Positions 58,601 to 64,000 of a stretch of DNA of 64,000 nt are shown piece after piece; the first letter of the stretch is position 1, and the number at the start of each line of letters is the position of its first letter. The DNA lies in assembly GCA_024336345.1 (NCBI GenBank), contig JANFOG010000001.1:1860001-1924000 (forward strand), read 5' to 3'. A program made the translations under genes and the position numbers. Source of the DNA: Mariannaea sp. PMI_226. Lineage: Eukaryota > Ascomycota > Sordariomycetes > Hypocreales > Nectriaceae. The notes beneath the pieces were generated by a model. It was given only the letters and a program-made list of their open reading frames with translations, was not told the origin of the DNA and did no database searches.

Positions 58601-60394
58601 AGGCACCATCCATGCCATCTCACACACGACAACCCGAGAACTTGGCGCAAGCAGTCTCAGGGTTGACTGCCTTTGTACCCTCTATTGCTTCTCTCGAATC
58701 TGCACGTCGCTTCATGATGCGATGTATCGAGGCGTCAAAGCATTATTGGCGTGGAATGGTCCATGTTCCACTCTCCGGGGCCTAAATACACCACCCACGG
58801 ATGCTACTTGTGTATTGAATCTACCATCGCACCCGACGTACTATGCTAAGGTAAGGTAAGGTAGTTGGCACAAGCCCTACAGCCGTTAACGCGATGAACT
58901 CGTTCGGAGCGGGACGAACCCTCCCCCGCGCGCCCCAAGTACCATAGCATCCGCCACAGCTAATGAAGACACATGACCAAATCATTTTCCATAGGTATCC
59001 TTCAACCTCAGGATATTAATCAACAAATCCACGGCTCCCCCTCCACTTTCCGACTTGCCCACTCATGAGACTTCATCCGCCAGTGGTCGATGCAGTGGCT
59101 TTCAGGTCTATGACCCCCCGTCAGCCCTGCTGCAGGTCACCGTGAGATCCCCCTTTTAGCGCAGTCCAATGGGTGACTCTTCCCGCCGAACCTCATGGAA
59201 ACCAAATACCCATGCTTCGTCTCTCTCACCCACCACCACGCACCGTCCATGAATCCAAATGTATCGCTCCACCCCCCTGTCAACCCTGTATGTAGTACAT
59301 TTGGACAGATGCACCTCGGGAGAAAGAGTAGAGGGAGAGAAAGAATGCGGCGTGAAGTAACCCGCACACCGAACCTTAATTAGGCATGTTTGATGCAATA
59401 AAAGACCCTGCGTCCATAAAGTAGGACTGGGACATTTACTCCCACCCGTCCTTTACTTGCATTATCTACCTTATCTTAAGTACTGTAAGTACTCAGTAAT
59501 ACCTGTGCATATTCAAGGTACAACAGTCGTCTTCGGGCCACTACTTCACTCCATCCACGCCAGCCAATGCTGCGCCTTGACATGCCTCCATTCTTTCGCG
59601 ATGGAAACCTCCTAGGACGGGAAGGGATGCCATGGGACGCCATGGGACGGATGGCTCAGAATGCCACAGGGAACGCACAGGGCACAGGACGCCGCCGCCG
59701 GGGGGGGGGGGCAGACACCAGAGTACACAAGGCCCCAAACCCGCAGGACTCCCCAACAAGGCATCTTTTGCTCTTCCGCTCATTGTGGGTCCTCCCCCAT
59801 CCCACACTTGCATTAGACGCGACCCAGCCTTAGTCACCTGTGAGGACAGTCAGACTCGACTGCGGCTATTCTCTCCCGCGCTCACTCTTACTGGTGTCTC
59901 TAGCCTCATTGATGCCTTGATCCTCGCCCGAGAGGGTCTGTAAGGTTTCCAGGAGGGGCGTGGCCGCTTTCCAAAGTCCATGAAATGGGGTGTGTCTGTT
60001 TAGAGTCGAAGCTGCTCCTCCAGGCTACAAGCCGGAACTATAAGGCTACGATGCCTCGTCCGCATCTATCCGTCATCCTCTTGTCTATACGACTTCACTT
60101 CATCATAAAAACACATCGACAGTGCCCTTCTTCTCCCTTCTCCAAACATCTAATTCCCCTGGGCCTCAGCATTGGCTCTTCCTTCCCGTCTCATCATTCC
60201 CATCTCATCATTCCCATCTGGAAGTGCATTCGACCTCCCTCTTGAGTATTTAAAGCCAAACGACCCCCATTGAAGCCGAGCTCAATCATAAACTGGATTC
60301 ACACGCGCGCCAGGCATCTTTCCCCCATACCACTTCCTGCCAACTTATCCACCTTGGTCAAATTCGATCAGCTTGCTGATCCACCATCACGATC
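52630..60394. other. 7.8-kb gene-free region
   Basis: No gene is supported. Contents: a T11/A9/G6-AA-G6 homopolymer cluster (53,563-53,596), purine-rich sequence at 53,930-54,020, minus-strand open segments at 54,483-54,854 and 57,337-57,960 that look weakly protein-like, GGTAAGGTAAGG tandem words at 58,430-58,450 and 58,848-58,866, TACCTACC/AGGTA words at 58,020-58,160, and pyrimidine-rich leader-like sequence from 60,100 before the small Cys/His protein gene. Confidence 0.45.
60247..60254 (+). promoter_or_regulatory. TATA-like box of the small Cys/His protein gene
   Basis: TATTTAAA lies 141 bp before the ATG at 60395, followed by a CT-rich leader with CACCATCACGATC directly before the start codon. 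Confidence 0.4.
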
Positions 60395-60613
60395 ATGTGT
60401 TACCAGCTAGTCGAGCTGTACTCTGCGTGCCGCTGCCTATACTACCAGCACGCCATTGACCGATGTGCATCTTATGGTCGACATCCAGTTCAGCAAAGAA
60501 CGATATATGTTGGATATGCCTGCAGCGCACATTCAAGCGTTGCCGCTCAATATGCACAGCAGTGCAGCTACTCAGACTCTGGGTATTCCAGCGGCCGTTC
60601 AGCGTACCGATGA
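60395..60613 (+). CDS. Small Cys/His protein (72 residues), putative zinc knuckle, function unknown
   Basis: An intronless 72-residue frame begins MCYQLVELYSACRCLYYQHA. Cysteines and histidines are spaced C12-x-C14-x4-H19-x4-C24 and later C43-x2-H46, which could hold one zinc ion or an intramolecular disulfide pair. The last 25 residues are Ser/Tyr/Gln-rich and probably disordered. There is no signal peptide. From memory, short fungal hypothetical proteins with the same MCYQ start and CRCLYY core recur in Pezizomycotina, which argues that this is a real gene; that recall is not a search result. A TATA-like box and CT-rich leader stand upstream. Possible role: a small nucleic-acid-binding or regulatory protein, purely by shape. 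Confidence 0.65.
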   Translation: MCYQLVELYSACRCLYYQHAIDRCASYGRHPVQQRTIYVGYACSAHSSVAAQYAQQCSYSDSGYSSGRSAYR

Positions 60614-63600
60614 AGAGTCTTGTCTTCGGTAACGGAACGCCGGTCATGGCACTCCTCTCAACTCGCGCCCTTTGCATTTTGCCATTGGATTTCATATCTC
60701 TGGTCTTCCAATCCATCACGACTCTCTGCCTTGCTCGTAACCCAATGTCGACGAGATCGTACAACGTTTCAATGATGGCTACATCGGTCTCTGAGCAAGG
60801 CCCTTTTTCTACCCTCACCATCTCCATTCTTTCTCTCCTCTTTGGGGCAGGCGTAATAACCTACTCTAATTCTTTGCCATGAGATATCACGACGCTACCG
60901 AAGACACGAGAACGAGGTTACGGTCTCTACATGAATGAATGCACCACGAAATACTTCGCCTACCAGAGACGGGCATCCGATGGGAATCTTTTTTCTTCTT
61001 CAATGGTTTTCTTCTTCTTTTACTCGTTTTATTGCACTATTCTCTGTTTCGACTTTTGGACATTCTCATCTCAATTTTTTCATCTTTTTTCTTTTTGGGA
61101 GGGTATTACGCATTGCATGGCGCGGGGCAGGTTACTGGTCATCCAGATATTTGGGAAAACTTTCGATACAATACGGGCATTGGGTTGCATTTTACAATTT
61201 TCCTTTTGAATCGCCTCACGGCACTTTTCTTTCATATCTCAACATCGAGCAGGATTCTCTGTTGGGTATGGGAGTTGGGGGAAGGGGGGGCGAGGACTGG
61301 CTGAACATTGGCCCCTCGGTACAATGACTTACTTCTTTTTTCTTCTTTTTATTCCTCCTCCTCCTCCTCCTCCTCTTCTTCTTCTTCTTCTTCTTTTATT
61401 CTCTTCATTAGATAGCCTCGTCTTGACAAGATATTAGGGATTGTGGATATATACCAGGCGTTGGATACCTCGATGGGATTGGACGGTTAGATATTTTGGG
61501 CATACTTTTTGGGTTACTTGCATGGGTAGTCGACATTGGGTGACAAATCCACTGGTTGGATGGAAATGCGCCTTTTTGACACAGGATTTCTTGTTTTTTT
61601 TCTCTTTCTCGTCTTCTTTCTTATTTTTTTCTTTCTCTTTTTCCTGTTCTGCCTTCATTTTTCTCCTCTTGTTCTCGTCTTACTTACAACTGGGACACTT
61701 TTCTAGTACCAATGGCACGGGCGCTGCAGGCAGCAACCGATTTCTTGCCTTTGGAGGACACAGACCAACTAGACTAGAACACTGTATACTCCTAAACATC
61801 CCCTAAAAAAAATACAAACACGACTGATTTCTTCCATTGGTATTATTCCTTGTTTCAACCTTTTGGCGATTGAAAACCATCCTCCTCTGAGCATTAACTA
61901 ATATCGTGTGGCCATTAGTGTTTTGCACGGTGATTGCTTAGCAATTAATTAGCGCGCATACTTAGGCCGACAATTATGTTAGATAATAGGTAGCTACTGT
62001 ATAGCCTTAAACTTTGATTAATAAATGCATGCTGGTACACCTTCTCACTTCTACAGTACTACTATAGATAAGTTGCTGCACTTAGATGGTAAACCATCTG
62101 CAAGTGGCTTGCAGCTATTAGCTTTGGGTCCTAACCGGGGCGACTAGAGAGGCCTCATGACAAACGCGGGTGCACTGGTGGTTAGGCTGACAAGGCAGAT
62201 TTGACAAATGTGCTTCTGTAGTTTGGAACCTATACGTCTGTGAGATGACGGGATGAGAAATCAAAGAGCTCTAAAGACCGACCCTAAGCATCCAGGAGCC
62301 GGGACCCTTGCAGTCAAGAAACGCGGAGAAATAGTACAATAAGCAATCCAGCAAAGAAATGTCCTATTTCGGGCAGAAGCAAACCCTCAAACCTGCAAGC
62401 GATGGCTATTAATAGGGTGAGGATGGGCTGGTCTAGCGTACTGCTTGCCCAATGGGTTGTGGTTCCACGATGCCGGGGCCACTAGGCGCGATACATACAT
62501 AGCATCATGCGCTAGAGCGAGCTAGCGTGTATAGACCGAGTGAGTCGGTACCTTGGGCCTTATTTAGTGTGGATGGCTAGCCGCGTCAGACGCGGTGCCG
62601 GTTGAAACATGAAACTTCAATGCAGAGTTACATCAGTTACGATCTATGCCAGGGTGGCATGTGGTTGAGGGACAAATGTCGCAGAGGAAGGGAAGGGGGT
62701 GGGGGCCTTGCAAGGTTGGCAGAAACTGATTCTCGCCTCTGATAGAATTGAGAACGCAGGGGCCGGTAGAAGCTAATGAGAATGTATTTTAGCTGCCAAT
62801 AGCGGCCTACGTCTTAAGTGGAATGGATCTGAGTCTGACATCAAAAGTGATACTGCACGTGCAGGAAGAGGTATGCTTGGCAGGTATTAAGGTACACAAT
62901 TGTTTGCCAGTAGAGAATATTGCGAACGTCAGTCAGCACCAAAAAAACTTCACGTCACACCTCAGGTCCCGCTACCGAGTAGTATCAAGTGGCGATTAGT
63001 CTAGGTATGTTGTTCCAAATTCATGCATACTGACTGACCTTTATCGACGGGGAATATGTACTGGATAAGCATATAATCGGGGTGTCCTTGTGCGAGAGTG
63101 TTACTGGATGCATTCTCTGGCATGATAGAAGATATAATGCTTCAAACACAGACCAATTGAATGGAATTGCCTTACGGAAATTTGGGCAAATTACCAGCGT
63201 GAAGAACCAACCTGAATTTGCTCCGATTCTGTCTCAATATTCCCACGTCAAGGTATATCCAGCGACAAACCGTCATGAGTGGCACCCACCCTCCCCTCTC
63301 CCACCTAGATAACCATCCAACTTTAGCGAGCCGCTTGTCTTGTGTTCAATATGGACTGCTAAAACCGAGCGCGCACGATGGCCCCTCGACGTACAAAATC
63401 GGAGGAAACCACTGTAATCTGACGCAATGTCTGCAAACAGTGATAACAAAAAAACCTGTTCGATTCGTGAATATCAGACCAATGGAGGAAGCAATATCAC
63501 CTGACTAACTGCAGCAATGTCTTCGGAGGCCACTTGTATTGAAAAGAGTTGCTGCTTAGCCACATGACTGTCTGGTAGGTCAGCCAGTGCCTGTGACCTA

Positions 63601-64000
63601 TATATATGTACTTTCCCTGTAGAAATTGGGAGCTTCAATACCTCACTGCGTCAGCCACCTAAGGTATCTACACCTGCCTTGCCTTAGGTGCCTCAGAGGT
63701 AAATTCTGTTGGCTGCCTTAGGAAAGAGTGTCTCGCCTCGCAATTCTCAACGCACACTGGCGATAAGCTCCATCGGGGCTCCTTCTAGCCTCACCTAGGT
63801 TATTCGTACTTGCTTTCCTCGGGACGATGAGACAACTTCATTACGAGCTCCGGCGTATTCAGAGCTGGATCTTCTTCCATCTCCTCCACCGCACGATTGC
63901 TATCCCAATCAGCCAATACTCCTTGAAGCACTCAACTCTCTGTCTCCCTCTCCCTAACCTAGCAGCCCCGTCTACTGTAAGGCAATGACCACAGATCAGT
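60614..64000. other. Gene-free right end
   Basis: The first 1.2 kb is T-rich and may be a long 3' flank of the small Cys/His gene, with a (CCT)n(CTT)n tract at 61,354-61,396 and pyrimidine runs near 61,590-61,650. From 62 kb to the edge no frame looks coding. The last 300 bases carry CCTAAGGTA/CCTTAGGTG words and may be promoter of a gene beyond the window. Confidence 0.45.
61354..61396 (+). repeat. (CCT)n(CTT)n triplet microsatellite
   Basis: About seven CTC/CCT triplets run directly into about seven CTT triplets in a noncoding T-rich stretch. Confidence 0.8.

Noticed and set aside
60393..60827. 144-codon minus-strand frame opposite the small Cys/His protein gene
   Set aside because: Antisense shadow of a better-supported short gene; no motif.
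61441..61806. 121-codon plus-strand frame with a Phe/Ser-rich hydrophobic stretch
   Set aside because: The hydrophobic part is translation of a T/C-rich simple-sequence tract in probable 3' flanking DNA.
1..64000. Secondary-metabolite cluster around the GGPP synthase or dioxygenase
   Set aside because: No cyclase, P450, NRPS, PKS, transporter or pathway-type regulator gene is found beside either gene.
1..64000. Dispersed 5S rRNA genes
   Set aside because: No stretch matching the conserved fungal 5S ends or internal control region was found by eye on either strand.

Overview
This window reads as nuclear DNA of a filamentous ascomycete, most likely a Sordariomycete and possibly of the order Hypocreales. 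The genes have one to five short introns (mostly about 50-150 bp, with GTATGT/GTAAGT-type donors and pyrimidine-rich acceptors). The products are typical of Pezizomycotina: a CipC-like protein, Ies4, septation Cdc14, a GPR1/FUN34 transporter, a Pex24-family peroxin, a Pom1-like DYRK kinase and an AL-3 type geranylgeranyl diphosphate synthase. Genes lie on both strands with no operons, and long intergenic stretches are full of TACCTAGGTA-like words. No rRNA, CRISPR array, intact transposon or secondary-metabolite cluster was recognised. The taxonomic placement is inference from gene style and recall, not from a search.

Layout, left: a truncated mitochondrial J protein (minus, 1-927); an AlcS/GPR1-type transporter (plus, 3476-4386); a CipC-like protein (minus, 4720-5302); a mitochondrial LEA-like repeat protein (minus, 6326-6836); a methylglutaconyl-CoA-hydratase-type enzyme (plus, 10416-11538); a Ubp2-type deubiquitinase (minus, 12329-16316) divergent from a Sam35-like mitochondrial outer-membrane protein (plus, 17582-18582); the GID E3 ligase subunit Gid1/RanBPM (minus, 19225-21552); and the INO80 subunit Ies4 (minus, 25053-25968).

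Layout, right: indoleamine 2,3-dioxygenase (plus, 31135-32683) with two copies of a 20-bp palindrome upstream; a cysteine-rich single-pass membrane protein (plus, 34538-35837); septation protein Cdc14 (minus, 36181-37211); geranylgeranyl diphosphate synthase (plus, 40963-42231); a Pex24/dysferlin-domain peroxin (minus, 42790-44377); a tentative small spliced gene (plus, 44879-45586); a Pom1-like DYRK kinase (plus, 48500-52629); and a 72-residue Cys/His protein (plus, 60395-60613). The 52.6-60.4 kb and 60.6-64 kb stretches are nearly gene-free.

The genes are mostly housekeeping. Several converge on mitochondria (Jid1, LEA-like, hydratase, Sam35) and on ubiquitin or metabolic control (Ubp2, Gid1), but nothing in the arrangement shows a dedicated cluster. 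The most unusual signals are the twin palindrome in front of the dioxygenase, an open 137-codon in-frame continuation beyond the Ubp2 stop codon, and the small Cys/His protein.
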